Assembly: GCF_001641335.1 (NCBI RefSeq)
Contig: NZ_LVEM01000001.1
Span: 594,580-658,579 of the forward strand
Source of the DNA: Bradyrhizobium stylosanthis
GTDB taxonomy: Bacteria > Pseudomonadota > Alphaproteobacteria > Rhizobiales > Xanthobacteraceae
Direction of reading: 5' to 3'
Length of the DNA stretch: 64,000 nucleotides
Both the position numbers and the translations under genes were made by a program. Shown here in pieces: positions 17,091 through 25,427 of the stretch (positions within the stretch are counted from its first letter, which is position 1; each line of letters opens with the position of its first letter). The notes under the pieces are model-generated. The model made no database searches, was not told the DNA's origin, and saw only the letters and a list, made by a program, of their open reading frames with translations.

Positions 17091-18472
17091 GCCGCGTGAT
17101 CCAGCATCGGCCGGTCGGCGGCTTCGAGCGGGATGACGACGCGCAGCGCGGAGCCGCCGTTCGGTCCTGCCTCGAAGCTCAGCCGGCCGCGCAGCGCCGC
17201 GACGCGCTCGCGCATGCCGAGCAGGCCCATGCCGGATTTCGCGGCGGGATCGTTCGAGCGTCCGTCATCGTCGACCGCAAGCGCGATCTCACCGGGGCGC
17301 ATCGTCAGTTCCAGGCTGACCTTGGAGGCGTCGGCGTGCTTGGCGGCGTTGGTGAGCGCCTCCTGCACGATGCGGTAGAGGTTGGCGCTGATCGCGGCCG
17401 GCAGCGTCTCGACCGCGCCGTCGAAGCGGATCGAGAAGCGCGTCTGGCCGCGGCTGCGCCCGTTCCAGCCCGCGACCAGGCCTTCGAGGCTGGCGACGAG
17501 CCCGAGCTCCTCGACATCGGGCGGGCGCAGCCGGAACAACGCGCCGCGCAGCGTCTCCATCATGCCGGTCGCGGTCCGCGAAATGCCGTCGCATTCGGAC
17601 AGCAGGGAAGGGCAGTCCTGCGCCGCGGTCTGGCGCGCCGACGACGCGAGCGCGCGGATGGCGGCGAGCGACTGGCCGAACTCGTCGTGCAGCTCGCGGG
17701 CGAGATGGCGCCGCTCTTCGTCCTGCAGCGCGATCAGCTTCCGCGTCAGCTCGTTGCGCTCGGCCAGCGCGGTGTCGAGGCTTTGGGCGAGGTGGTTGAA
17801 GACGTCGCGGATGGCGGAGAGCTCGGCGAGGTCGAACGGCGGCAGCCGCGTGGTCAGGTCGTTGGCGGCGATGCGCTCGAGACCGGTCCGGATCATGCGG
17901 GTCGGGCGCAGCGCGCGCGCCAGCGCCGCGTAGACCAGCACGCAGAGCAGCGGCAGGGCGATGGCAAGCGCCAGCATCAGGCGGCCGGCCTCGTGCCAGG
18001 CCTCAGCGGTCTGCACGGCCGGATCGACCGAGACCACGCTCTCGCCGAGCCTGGTGCCGCGCACGATCACGGGACGCGCCGCCTCGCGGCCGGGGTCGAA
18101 CAGGCTGCGGTAGAAGGCGGCGAAGACCTGCGGCGGCGGGTTCGACGGGATCGGCGCGCCGCTGCAGAAACGCTGCAGGATGTCGCCGGCAGGTCCCCGG
18201 AAGGCCAGGCACAGGCCGGGCGTCATCACATAGGCCGAGACCGGGTCGAGGTTGGGAAAGTCCGAGCGCGGGTTCGCCACCCACTGCACCTTGCCCTGCT
18301 GCAGCTCCAGCGATTTCGCCACTATGGCGGCGATGCTGTCGCTGCGCGCATGCGCGGCGCGGTCGGCCTCGAGCAGGAAATAGGCGGAGATCGCGGCGAA
18401 GCATGCGGCCAGGATGGCGGCCACGCGCAACGTCAGACGGACCTTGAGATCGAACCTCGGACGGTTCCACAT
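17087..18472 (-). CDS. Membrane sensor histidine kinase, NarX/UhpB type (HisKA_3)
   Basis: A 461-residue kinase. Two transmembrane segments (about 16-33 and 163-185) enclose a periplasmic sensing domain of about 130 residues with Cys88 and Cys103. A HAMP-like linker follows ('ARALRPTRMIRTGLERIAANDLTTRLPPF'), then HisKA_3 with H262 in 'RRHLARELHDEFGQ', and a HATPase ('NLYRIVQEALTNAAKHADAS', 'AVDDDGRSND', 'SGMGLLGMRERV'). It phosphorylates the response regulator encoded by the overlapping downstream gene. The signal is unknown. Confidence 0.93.
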   Translation of the reverse strand: MWNRPRFDLKVRLTLRVAAILAACFAAISAYFLLEADRAAHARSDSIAAIVAKSLELQQGKVQWVANPRSDFPNLDPVSAYVMTPGLCLAFRGPAGDILQRFCSGAPIPSNPPPQVFAAFYRSLFDPGREAARPVIVRGTRLGESVVSVDPAVQTAEAWHEAGRLMLALAIALPLLCVLVYAALARALRPTRMIRTGLERIAANDLTTRLPPFDLAELSAIRDVFNHLAQSLDTALAERNELTRKLIALQDEERRHLARELHDEFGQSLAAIRALASSARQTAAQDCPSLLSECDGISRTATGMMETLRGALFRLRPPDVEELGLVASLEGLVAGWNGRSRGQTRFSIRFDGAVETLPAAISANLYRIVQEALTNAAKHADASKVSLELTMRPGEIALAVDDDGRSNDPAAKSGMGLLGMRERVAALRGRLSFEAGPNGGSALRVVIPLEAADRPMLDHAA

Positions 18473-18661
18473 CGGCAGGCACCTGGTGCGAACGGAATTG
18501 TCGCCCCCGCATTAAACGGCAGAACGCAAGCGGCGGAAAGGCTGGGTGTTACCGCAGTGCAATGTCGTGAAATTTTCCCGGTGCTCGCCGGGACGGGCGC
18601 TGCTGCGTAGCCCGGCGGGCGCCGTCCAGACTGTCGCGCCGCTCCATCGCACGAGGCCCGC

Positions 18662-19516
18662 ATGCGCCGTATCGCTCTGATCCTCTTCGCCCTTCTATTC
18701 GTTCTTCCGGCAAGCCATTCGCCGGCCGGTGCCGAGGCCATCGGCGTCGCCATGGACGATTTCAGCTATACCGACACATCGGCCGAGCCGGCCAACCAGA
18801 CCGCGGCGCACGAGCGGCGGCTTCAGGCGTTCATGGCGGCGCTCAGGCGGGACGTCAGTGCGGATGGCCGTTACCGGCTCGCATCGGCCCAGGACGGCGC
18901 GGCGTTCAAGGTCATCGGCGGCATCCAGAAGACGAGCACGCTGGTGCAATGGGCCAAGGTCGCCGTGATCGACGTCGGCGCCAAGAAGCTGGTGATGGAC
19001 AAGCTCTACACCTTCCGCGGCGACAATGATGAATCATGGGAGCGGGCCGAGATGTTCGTGTCCCGCGAGGTGATGGCCGCGCTCAGCACGCCCGCACCGG
19101 TCGCGCTTGCGGTGTTCGATTTCGAACTCGAGGACACGACTGCGGCGACAGCAGGCGCCTCGGCCGCGTCGGATGCGTCCTATCTCGCCGAGGTCACCGC
19201 CGGCGTGCGGGACGAGCTAAGCCGGTCCGGCCGCTACCGCATCGTCGATGTCGGCGGCGAGGCGAAGGCGCGCGCCTTGCGCGACTGCGGCGGCTGCGAG
19301 GCCGCGATGGCGCAAAAGTTCGGCGCGGACCAGTCGCTGATCGGCGTGGTGCGGCGGGTCAGCCGCACCGAATACACGCTGGGCTTCCAGGTCCGCGACG
19401 CCAGGACCGGCGCGGTGCTGGCGCGTGGCGACAGCGGCCTGCGCCTCGGCGCAGACTATTCGTGGAAACGCGGGGCGGTCCGGCTCGTGAGCGAAAAGCT
19501 GGTCACGAGCCAGTAG
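18662..19516 (+). CDS. Exported protein with two related half-domains (DUF3280-like, tentative)
   Basis: A 284-residue protein with an N-terminal signal peptide ('ALILFALLFVLPASHSPAGAEA'). Two halves look alike: 'IGVAMDDFSYTDTSAEPANQ' near residue 27 and 'LAVFDFELEDTTAATAGASA' near 145, each followed by a run ending in 'GRYRLASAQD' or 'GRYRIVDVGG'. The second half has a Cys pair in 'DCGGCEAAMAQKFGAD'. This looks like a TolB-N-like fold duplication, as in proteins annotated DUF2380/DUF3280. It is divergent from the two-component operon (190 bp apart), so it may be a target of it, which is inference only. Confidence 0.7.
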   Translation: MRRIALILFALLFVLPASHSPAGAEAIGVAMDDFSYTDTSAEPANQTAAHERRLQAFMAALRRDVSADGRYRLASAQDGAAFKVIGGIQKTSTLVQWAKVAVIDVGAKKLVMDKLYTFRGDNDESWERAEMFVSREVMAALSTPAPVALAVFDFELEDTTAATAGASAASDASYLAEVTAGVRDELSRSGRYRIVDVGGEAKARALRDCGGCEAAMAQKFGADQSLIGVVRRVSRTEYTLGFQVRDARTGAVLARGDSGLRLGADYSWKRGAVRLVSEKLVTSQ

Positions 19517-19530
19517 GTCTCGTAGTTTTT

Positions 19531-19579
19531 GAGCATGATCTTATCGGAAAACCGCTGCGCACTTTTCCGGATCATGCTC
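19531..19579. repeat. Dispersed 49-bp palindromic element, copy 1
   Basis: Begins GAGCATGATC and ends GATCATGCTC with internal TCGGAAAACCGC...GCACTTTTCC. It is the reverse complement of the element at 24953-25001 with small differences. It reaches to the stop codon of the convergent dehydrogenase gene at 19579, so it may double as a shared terminator. Confidence 0.85.
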
Positions 19580-20610
19580 TAGAACGTCAGCTGCACCTTC
19601 ATCGACTGCGAACGGTCGCTGGCAAGCTCGAAGGCGGCGACCGCGTTCTCGAACGGCATGGTCGCCGTGATCAACGGCTTCACATCGATCAGGCCTTCGC
19701 CCATCAGCCGCACCGCAAGCTCGAACTCGGGATCGAAGCGGAAGGTGCCGCGGAGCTGCAATTCCTTGGCGACGATGGCGTTGATCGGCAGCGTCATGTC
19801 GCCGCCGAGGCCGAGCTGCACCAGCGTCGCGCCGGGACGGAGCACGTCGAGCGCGGCGCGCAGTGCCGCCTGGTTGCCGGAGGCCTCGAAAAGCGTGTCG
19901 AACACGCCCTTGCCGGCGCGCCAGGGATCGAGCGCGGTGGGATTGCTCGCGACGTTGATCGCGTGTGTGGCGCCGAGCTTCTTTGCGACGGCGAGCGGCG
20001 CATCGGCGACATCGGTCACCACGATCTCGGACGCACCGCCGAAGCGCGACACCAGAATCATCAGCGCGCCGATCGGGCCGCAGCCGGTGATCAGCACGCG
20101 CTTGCCGAGCAGGGGGCCGGCCTGTTTGCCGGCGTGCAGGCACACCGCGAGCGGCTCGGCGACCGCGGCCTCCGCCAGCGAGAGCTTGTCGGAGATCGGC
20201 ACGGCCTGCGTCGCATCGACCGTGATGAATTCGCGGAAGCCGCCCTGCACATGAGGAAAGCGCATCGCGCTGCCGAGGAAGCGCATGTCGAGGCACTGGT
20301 TGCGCATGCCTTCCTGGCAATGCAGGCATTGGCCGCACGGCTTGCTCGGATTGACCGCGACGCGCGTGCCAGCCTTCACGCTGGTGACGCCGTCGCCGAC
20401 CGCGGCGACGACGCCGGCGATCTCGTGCCCCAGCGCCATCGGCTGCTGGATGCGCACGACGCCGAAACCGCCGTGATGGTAGTAGTGCAGGTCGGAGCCG
20501 CAGATGCCGCCATTGGCGATCTTGACGCGGACCTCGCCCGGGCCGGGCGCCGGATCCGGATAGCTGTCGATCCGCAGGTCTTTCGGGGCGTGGATGACGA
20601 CGGCGCGCAT
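19579..20610 (-). CDS. Zinc-dependent alcohol dehydrogenase, L-idonate 5-dehydrogenase type
   Basis: A 343-residue medium-chain dehydrogenase. Catalytic-zinc residues are seen in 'GGICGSDLHYYHHGG' (Cys and Asp) and 'ALGHEIAGVVAAVG' (His-Glu); the structural zinc cluster is the four-Cys lobe 'NPSKPCGQCLHCQEGMRNQC'; the nucleotide site is 'VLITGCGPIGALMIL'. The 'KDLRIDSYPDPAPGPGEVRV' start is typical of L-idonate 5-dehydrogenases, which oxidise L-idonate to 5-ketogluconate. It is the last gene of a three-gene minus-strand operon with a gluconate-5-dehydrogenase-type SDR, exactly the idnD/idnO pairing known from idonate use. Confidence 0.88.
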   Translation of the reverse strand: MRAVVIHAPKDLRIDSYPDPAPGPGEVRVKIANGGICGSDLHYYHHGGFGVVRIQQPMALGHEIAGVVAAVGDGVTSVKAGTRVAVNPSKPCGQCLHCQEGMRNQCLDMRFLGSAMRFPHVQGGFREFITVDATQAVPISDKLSLAEAAVAEPLAVCLHAGKQAGPLLGKRVLITGCGPIGALMILVSRFGGASEIVVTDVADAPLAVAKKLGATHAINVASNPTALDPWRAGKGVFDTLFEASGNQAALRAALDVLRPGATLVQLGLGGDMTLPINAIVAKELQLRGTFRFDPEFELAVRLMGEGLIDVKPLITATMPFENAVAAFELASDRSQSMKVQLTF

Positions 20611-20637
20611 GGCCTGCTCCTTCGTTGTCTTCTCAGA

Positions 20638-21405
20638 TCACATCGCGGCGATCATGCCGCCATCGACATAGATGATCTGGCCGTTGACATAGGTGGATGC
20701 GTCCGAGGCGAGGAAGATCGCCGCGCCCACGAGCTCGTCCGGCTTGCCCCAGCGCTTGGAGGGGATGCGGCCCATCAGCCAGTTGTTGAAATCGGGGTTG
20801 TTGACCAGCGCCTCGTTCATGTCGGTCAGCATGTAGCCGGGGCCGATCGCATTGGCCTGGATGCCGTGCTGCGCCCATTCCACCGCCATCGAGCGGGTCA
20901 GGTTCTTGATGCCGCCCTTGGCCGCCGTGTAGGGCGCGATCGTGGGGCGGGCGAGCTCGCTGCCGAGCGAGCCGATATTGATGATCTTGCCGCGCTTGCG
21001 CGGGATCATGCGTTTGCCGGCCTCGCGGCCGATCACGAAGGCGCTGGTGAGATCGGTCTCGATCACCTTGCGCCATTCGTCGGTGGTGAACTCCGCCAGC
21101 GGCTTGCGGTGCTGGATGCCGGCATTGTTGACGAGGATGTCGACCGCAAGCCCCTCGCGGTCGAAGCGCTCGAAGGCGGCGACGATGGCGGGCTCGTCGG
21201 TGACGTTGAACGCCGCGCCCTCGGCCTGATGCCCGGCGGCGCGAAACTCGGCGACGGCCTGCTCGACGCGCTTGGGATCGACGCCGTTGATGATGATCTT
21301 GGCGCCGGCCTTGGCCATGCCCTCGGCAATGGCGCGGCCGAGCCCGCGGGAGGAGCCGGTCACCAGCGCGGTGCGGCCGGAGAGATCGAAGAGGGAGGTG
21401 CTCAT
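20638..21405 (-). CDS. SDR oxidoreductase, gluconate 5-dehydrogenase (IdnO) type
   Basis: A 255-residue SDR. NAD(P) motif 'ALVTGSSRGLGRAIAEGMAK' (TGxxxGxG), 'LVNNAGIQHRKPL' (NNAG), Ser in 'INIGSLGSELARPTIAPYTA' and Y-x-x-x-K in 'YTAAKGGIK' give a complete catalytic set. 'FDLSGRTALVTGSSRGLG' and 'IDPKRVEQAV'-like spacing match gluconate 5-dehydrogenase, which reduces 5-ketogluconate to gluconate. It sits between the idonate-type dehydrogenase (27 bp downstream) and the enolase-superfamily gene (12 bp upstream), supporting a sugar-acid pathway. Confidence 0.88.
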   Translation of the reverse strand: MSTSLFDLSGRTALVTGSSRGLGRAIAEGMAKAGAKIIINGVDPKRVEQAVAEFRAAGHQAEGAAFNVTDEPAIVAAFERFDREGLAVDILVNNAGIQHRKPLAEFTTDEWRKVIETDLTSAFVIGREAGKRMIPRKRGKIINIGSLGSELARPTIAPYTAAKGGIKNLTRSMAVEWAQHGIQANAIGPGYMLTDMNEALVNNPDFNNWLMGRIPSKRWGKPDELVGAAIFLASDASTYVNGQIIYVDGGMIAAM

Positions 21406-21417
21406 CCTAGGGAATCC

Positions 21418-22617
21418 TCAGACGTTGGAGCGGCGCACGGTGAGATCAGTGCGGTCGAAGACGGCGGGCAGGAGGTCGACGCCGAGGCCGGGGCCTTCCA
21501 TCGGGAAGACATAGCCGTCCTTGATCGTGGGCATCGTCGTGACGAGCTCATTGTACCAGCCCTTGTAGAAAGCGCGCACCGATTCCTGGATCAGCGTGTT
21601 GGGCTGGCTGAAGGACATGTGGATGGCGGCGATGAAGCCGATCGGGCCGATGCAGTCATGCGGTGCGAAGGGCCGGTGATAGGTCTCGGCCATGGCCGCG
21701 ATCTTGCGGCCTTCCGTGAGACCGCCGGTCCAGCACAGGTCCGCCATCACCACGTGCATGGCGTTACGGTCGAGCATGTCCTTGTAGGGGAAGCGCGAGC
21801 CCAGCGTCTCGCTGGCGCAGACCCAGACGTCGGTCGCGCGGGCGTATTCGGCCAGCGCCTGCGGCGAGTTCATGCGGATCGGGTCTTCGTACCAGGTCGG
21901 CTTGTAGGGCTCGAGCGCGCGCGCGATCTGCTTGGCAGTCGGCAGGTTCCACAGCGAGTGGAGCTCGACCATGATCTCCATCTTGTCGCCGACCGCTTTA
22001 CGGATCTTCTCGAACGGCTCGATCGCCTGCTTCATCTGCGCGGCGGTGATGTAGAGGCCCTTGTTTTCCTGAGCGGCGGGATCGAACGGCCAGATCTTCA
22101 TCGCTGAGATGCCGCTTTCCAGCAGGCTTTCGGCCAGTGCATCGGCGCGGTTCATGAAGCCGTCGAGGTCCTCATAGGGACCCTTGTTGGCGCCGAGATT
22201 CCAGTTCGCGACCGGGCTGATATTGGTGGAGCGCACATATTGCGTGCCGGCGCAGGTGTTGTAGATGCGCTGCTTGTCACGGCAGAGGCCGCCGAGCATC
22301 TGATGCACGGGCTGGCCGCAGACCTTGCCGAACAGATCCCACAGCGCGATGTCGATCGCGGACGCCGCGCGATATTCGACGCCGGTGGAGGACTGCGCCA
22401 TCGGCAGGTTCAGCATGTCGCGATGGATCGCTTCGATGTGCAGGGGATTGCGGCCGAGCAGGCGGCCGGCAAAGGTGTCGTGGATCTGTGCCTCGACCGC
22501 GCCCGCGCCATAGAAGGTCTCGCCGAGACCGATCACGCCCGCGTCGGTGTGGACGCGCACCCAGATGACGTTGGAGAATTCCTCGGTACGCAGCGTCTCG
22601 ATCGACGTGATCTTCAC
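21418..22617 (-). CDS. Mandelate racemase/muconate-lactonizing (enolase superfamily) sugar-acid dehydratase
   Basis: A 399-residue enzyme. GTG at 22617 is chosen: it has a GGGAGG site and begins 'VKITSIETLRTEEFSN'; the longer frame upstream has no homology-like start. The capping domain is at 1-130 and the barrel follows, with 'EIMVELHSLW', 'PTWYEDPIRMN' and 'CASETLGSRFPYKDML' (the metal-binding acidic residues) and 'HDCIGPIG' with a general-base His. These resemble acid-sugar dehydratases, but the exact substrate is not readable. It is the first gene of the operon, divergent from its likely GntR regulator. Confidence 0.88.
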   Translation of the reverse strand: MKITSIETLRTEEFSNVIWVRVHTDAGVIGLGETFYGAGAVEAQIHDTFAGRLLGRNPLHIEAIHRDMLNLPMAQSSTGVEYRAASAIDIALWDLFGKVCGQPVHQMLGGLCRDKQRIYNTCAGTQYVRSTNISPVANWNLGANKGPYEDLDGFMNRADALAESLLESGISAMKIWPFDPAAQENKGLYITAAQMKQAIEPFEKIRKAVGDKMEIMVELHSLWNLPTAKQIARALEPYKPTWYEDPIRMNSPQALAEYARATDVWVCASETLGSRFPYKDMLDRNAMHVVMADLCWTGGLTEGRKIAAMAETYHRPFAPHDCIGPIGFIAAIHMSFSQPNTLIQESVRAFYKGWYNELVTTMPTIKDGYVFPMEGPGLGVDLLPAVFDRTDLTVRRSNV

Positions 22618-22669
22618 GGCAATTATCCTCCCATCGCACGGCGCCTTGCGCCGACTTCTCATTTCGCAG

Positions 22670-22683
22670 TGCAGCATGCTGCA
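22670..22683. promoter_or_regulatory. 14-bp perfect palindrome in the divergent promoter
   Basis: TGCAGCATGCTGCA lies in the gap between the dehydratase operon and the GntR gene. It is a possible operator, but I know no matching regulator consensus. Confidence 0.35.
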
Positions 22684-22708
22684 TGTCGTGCGGAAGTCTT
22701 ACGCCTGC

Positions 22709-22724
22709 TTGTAATATATCACAA
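22709..22724. promoter_or_regulatory. Candidate GntR/FCD operator
   Basis: TTGTAATATATCACAA is a near-perfect 16-bp palindrome (one mismatched pair) in an AT-rich patch within the 178-bp divergent gap. TTGT...ACAA half-sites fit the FCD branch of the GntR family, whose gene starts at 22796. Confidence 0.55.
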
Positions 22725-22795
22725 CATGTTTTAAGGGTGCCACAAACAAGGCGCCGCGGAACAACGAGAGCGCGAACCTGACGGGAGTGAACGAC

Positions 22796-23563
22796 ATGGC
22801 ACGGCGCAAGCGCGCGCTCGAGGTGGTGAGAAACGACGACGACGGCGAGGGCAGGCCCTCCCGGCGCAACCGGCTCAACTTCTTCGAGCTGGCCTACCAG
22901 AAGATCGAAGAGCTCCTTGTTCATTGCGAGCTCAAGCCCGGACAATTCATGACGATGCTGGAGTTGCAGCAGATCACCGGCTTCGGGCGCACACCGGTGC
23001 ATCACGCCGTCAATCGTCTGTCCGCAGATACGCTCATCATCATCCGCCCGCGCCACGGCCTGCACATCGCGCCGATCGACCTTGCGCGCGAGCGCATGCT
23101 GCTGGGCCTGCGCCGCGACATGGAGCGTTTCGTCATTCGCCTTGCGGCCGATCGCGCCAGCCTCTCGCATCGCAATCAGGCGCTGCACATCGAGCGGCTG
23201 CTGCGCGAGCGCCGCGCCAGCCTGACGCTGGACGAATTCAACAGCATCGACCGCCGCATCGACGCATTGGTGCTCGAAGCGGCCGGCGAGCCGTTCCTGA
23301 TCCATACGCTGCGGCCGTTGCACACGCTGTACCGGCGCATCGGCTACATCCACCACCGCTTCATGCCCGGGCAGGCCGACCTTTCCGGCACGATCGATCA
23401 TCATCTCGCCATTCTCGCCGCCGTCGCGGGCCGCCGCGTCGAGGAGGCGGTGAAGGCAAGCGATGCGCTGATCGACTACATGGGCGAGATGTTCACGGGG
23501 ATGGAAGCGGGGATCGACCCGCGCCTGCTCGATTGCAGCATTGAACCGCTGCTCGGCGCGTAA
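22796..23563 (+). CDS. GntR-family (FCD) transcriptional regulator
   Basis: A 255-residue regulator. ATG 22796 is preferred over a GTG three codons earlier because of the CGGGAG spacing. The HTH spans about 30-90 ('KIEELLVHCELKPGQFMTML...TGFGRTPVHHAVNRL'). The C-terminal all-helical FCD domain has the metal-site pattern 'DRRIDALVLEAAG...HHRFMPGQADLSGTIDHHLAIL'. It is divergent from the sugar-acid operon and 25 bp upstream of the MFS carrier gene, so it probably controls both. Confidence 0.9.
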   Translation: MARRKRALEVVRNDDDGEGRPSRRNRLNFFELAYQKIEELLVHCELKPGQFMTMLELQQITGFGRTPVHHAVNRLSADTLIIIRPRHGLHIAPIDLARERMLLGLRRDMERFVIRLAADRASLSHRNQALHIERLLRERRASLTLDEFNSIDRRIDALVLEAAGEPFLIHTLRPLHTLYRRIGYIHHRFMPGQADLSGTIDHHLAILAAVAGRRVEEAVKASDALIDYMGEMFTGMEAGIDPRLLDCSIEPLLGA

Positions 23564-23588
23564 GAGTTTCGAAGAGAGGACCAAGAGA

Positions 23589-24953
23589 ATGTCAACGATG
23601 GCAATGCCACAACCGACCGCGAGCGAAGCCGCGGTCCGCTACCTCATCACGAACTACAGTCCCAAGGGCAACAAGGTCGGCTGGCTGATGATGGCCTCGA
23701 TCCTGGTCGAGGCGTGGGACCTCTATTCGATCGCCTTCGTGCTGATCTTCATCAAGGAGCAGTACAATCCTTCTGCACTGATGCTCGGCCTTGCCGCAGC
23801 AGGCACGCAGGGCGGCGCGCTCATTGGCGCACTGCTCGGCGGCTGGCTGTCGGACAAGATCGGCCGCCGCGTCATGTTCCTGACCACGATGGTGATGTTC
23901 ATCGTGCTGGCGCTGGCGCAGGCCTTCGTGCCCGATATCACCTGGCTGATCGTGATCCGCTTCCTGCTCGGCATTCCGCTCGGCTCGGACATCTCGACCG
24001 GCTACACCTACATCATGGAATCCATGGCCAAGGGTGAGCGCGAGGTCATGGGCAACCGCTGGCAGTTCATGTTCGCGGTCGGCGAGGTGCTGACCATCGG
24101 CGTCATCGTGATCTTCCTGCTGATCGACATGCAGCACGAGATGCTGTGGCGCGTGACGCTCGGCCTCGGCGCCGTGCCGGCACTGATCATCCTGATCATG
24201 CGCCATGACGTGCCGGAGACGGCGGTGTGGCTGGTGCAGAAGGGGCGCTATCGCGAGGCCAAGCAGGTCGCGCGCGAGATGTTCAACGACAATCTCGACA
24301 TGCTGCCGGACCACGACGTGGAGATGCCGAAGGTCTCGACCCGCGACTTCCTCACCGACCTCAGGAAGGACCCGATCCGCTGGCGCGCCACGCTGTACGG
24401 CTGGATCGCCTGTTTCGTGCAGGCCAGCGAGTTCTCGACCTTCGCGTTCTACCTGCCGGTGCTCTTCGTCATGGTCGGCGTGTCGAGCGTGCTCGGCATC
24501 AATCTGGTGACGATGGCGCTGTTCTCCTTCGCCGCCCTGTCGGGTTGGGTCGGACCGCTGCTGACGCCGAAGATCGGCCACCGCGGCATCTCGATCGCGG
24601 GCTTCGCGATCGTGCTGGCCGCGCTGCTGGTCGCGGCCTTCGCGCTCTACACCGACAACAAGATCCTGTTGCCGTTCGCGGCGGCTGCGATGCTGTGGGG
24701 CCATTATTGGGACGCGTCGAACTGCATGACGATCCCGACCATGGTCGCCAGGCCGAAATATCGCGGCACGGCCAGCGGCTTCGCCTACATGTTCGTGAAG
24801 CTGCCGTCGTTCCTGGCGATCTTCCTGTTCCCGACGGTGTTCGCCGCGATCGGGCAGGCCAACGCCACGCTGATGGTCGCGATCTTCCCGCTGATCGGAT
24901 TGCTCGCCGCAATCTTCATCCTGCCGGAAGTCTACGGCTACGAGAACGACTAG
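23589..24953 (+). CDS. MFS transporter, sugar/organic-acid porter type
   Basis: A 454-residue permease starting at ATG 23589 (AAGAGA upstream). Twelve hydrophobic segments are seen. The loop 2-3 signature is 'GGWLSDKIGRRVMFL', and 'RFLLGIPLGSDISTGYTYIMES' in helix 4-5 is typical of the MhpT/sugar-porter region. The loop 6-7 is short and charged ('QKGRYREAKQVAREMF'). In the plus-strand unit with the GntR regulator, beside a sugar-acid catabolic operon, it likely imports that sugar acid. Confidence 0.9.
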   Translation: MSTMAMPQPTASEAAVRYLITNYSPKGNKVGWLMMASILVEAWDLYSIAFVLIFIKEQYNPSALMLGLAAAGTQGGALIGALLGGWLSDKIGRRVMFLTTMVMFIVLALAQAFVPDITWLIVIRFLLGIPLGSDISTGYTYIMESMAKGEREVMGNRWQFMFAVGEVLTIGVIVIFLLIDMQHEMLWRVTLGLGAVPALIILIMRHDVPETAVWLVQKGRYREAKQVAREMFNDNLDMLPDHDVEMPKVSTRDFLTDLRKDPIRWRATLYGWIACFVQASEFSTFAFYLPVLFVMVGVSSVLGINLVTMALFSFAALSGWVGPLLTPKIGHRGISIAGFAIVLAALLVAAFALYTDNKILLPFAAAAMLWGHYWDASNCMTIPTMVARPKYRGTASGFAYMFVKLPSFLAIFLFPTVFAAIGQANATLMVAIFPLIGLLAAIFILPEVYGYEND

Positions 24954-25001
24954 AGCATGATCCGGAAAAGTGCGAAGCGGTTTTCCGACAAGATCATGCT
25001 C
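24953..25001. repeat. Dispersed 49-bp palindromic element, copy 2
   Basis: Starts at the last base of the MFS stop codon with GAGCATGATCCGGAAAAGTG and ends GATCATGCTC. It is the inverted counterpart of 19531-19579. Both copies sit at the 3' end of a gene in this sugar-acid locus, one flanking each side. Confidence 0.85.
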
Positions 25002-25022
25002 GAGCAATAGACTCTGAACGTT

Positions 25023-25054
25023 GCCCGGTCGCGGCCTTGGTGCCGCGATCGGGC
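25023..25054. terminator. Bidirectional hairpin terminator between MFS and small membrane gene
   Basis: GCCCGGTCGCGGC (25023-25035) pairs with GCCGCGATCGGGC (25042-25054) with one mismatch and a 6-nt loop, followed by TTCT. It lies between two convergent genes. Confidence 0.7.
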
Positions 25055-25062
25055 TTCTCCCG

Positions 25063-25299
25063 CTACGGGCTCAGGAAGACCGGGTCGATTCCGGCTCCGT
25101 GGCCGAGCAGGCCGATGGCCTGAAGCTGGGCGGTGTGAAGATCGATCTGAACGATGGCGAACAGGGTGAACAGCACCGCTGCGGTGACGATCAGCAGGGG
25201 GTGGGACGTTTCGGCCCGGCTCCCGTTCGGCGCAATGAAGCCCTGAATCGCGCGACGCAGGGAAAAGCCCCGCGGCAATGCCTTGGATTGGATCTGCAT
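25063..25299 (-). CDS. Small single-span membrane protein
   Basis: A 78-residue protein starting at ATG 25299 with a strong AAGGAAGG site (start 'MQIQSKALPRGFSLRRAIQG'). One transmembrane helix, 'LLIVTAAVLFTLFAIVQI', lies at about residues 35-52, followed by a short tail 'QAIGLLGHGAGIDPVFLSP'. The basic N-terminus suggests N-in topology. I do not recognise a family. It is alone, between the terminator hairpin and the ArsB-like gene. Confidence 0.65.
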   Translation of the reverse strand: MQIQSKALPRGFSLRRAIQGFIAPNGSRAETSHPLLIVTAAVLFTLFAIVQIDLHTAQLQAIGLLGHGAGIDPVFLSP

Positions 25300-25427
25300 G
25301 ATGAACCTTCCTTGCCGCGCCAAATCCGTCTGACCTGCGCGACAATGAGAGTCTAGCCGCGGCTTCGCCGGCGGCATTGATGCACCGCAAATAGCTGCAA
25401 CTGATTTCCGAGACGGCTCTGCCGCCG

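Noticed and set aside
19036..22107. A 1023-codon open frame on the plus strand
   Set aside because: It is antisense to three well-supported enzymes and is rich in Arg, His and Asp as expected for an opposite-strand frame of GC-rich genes.
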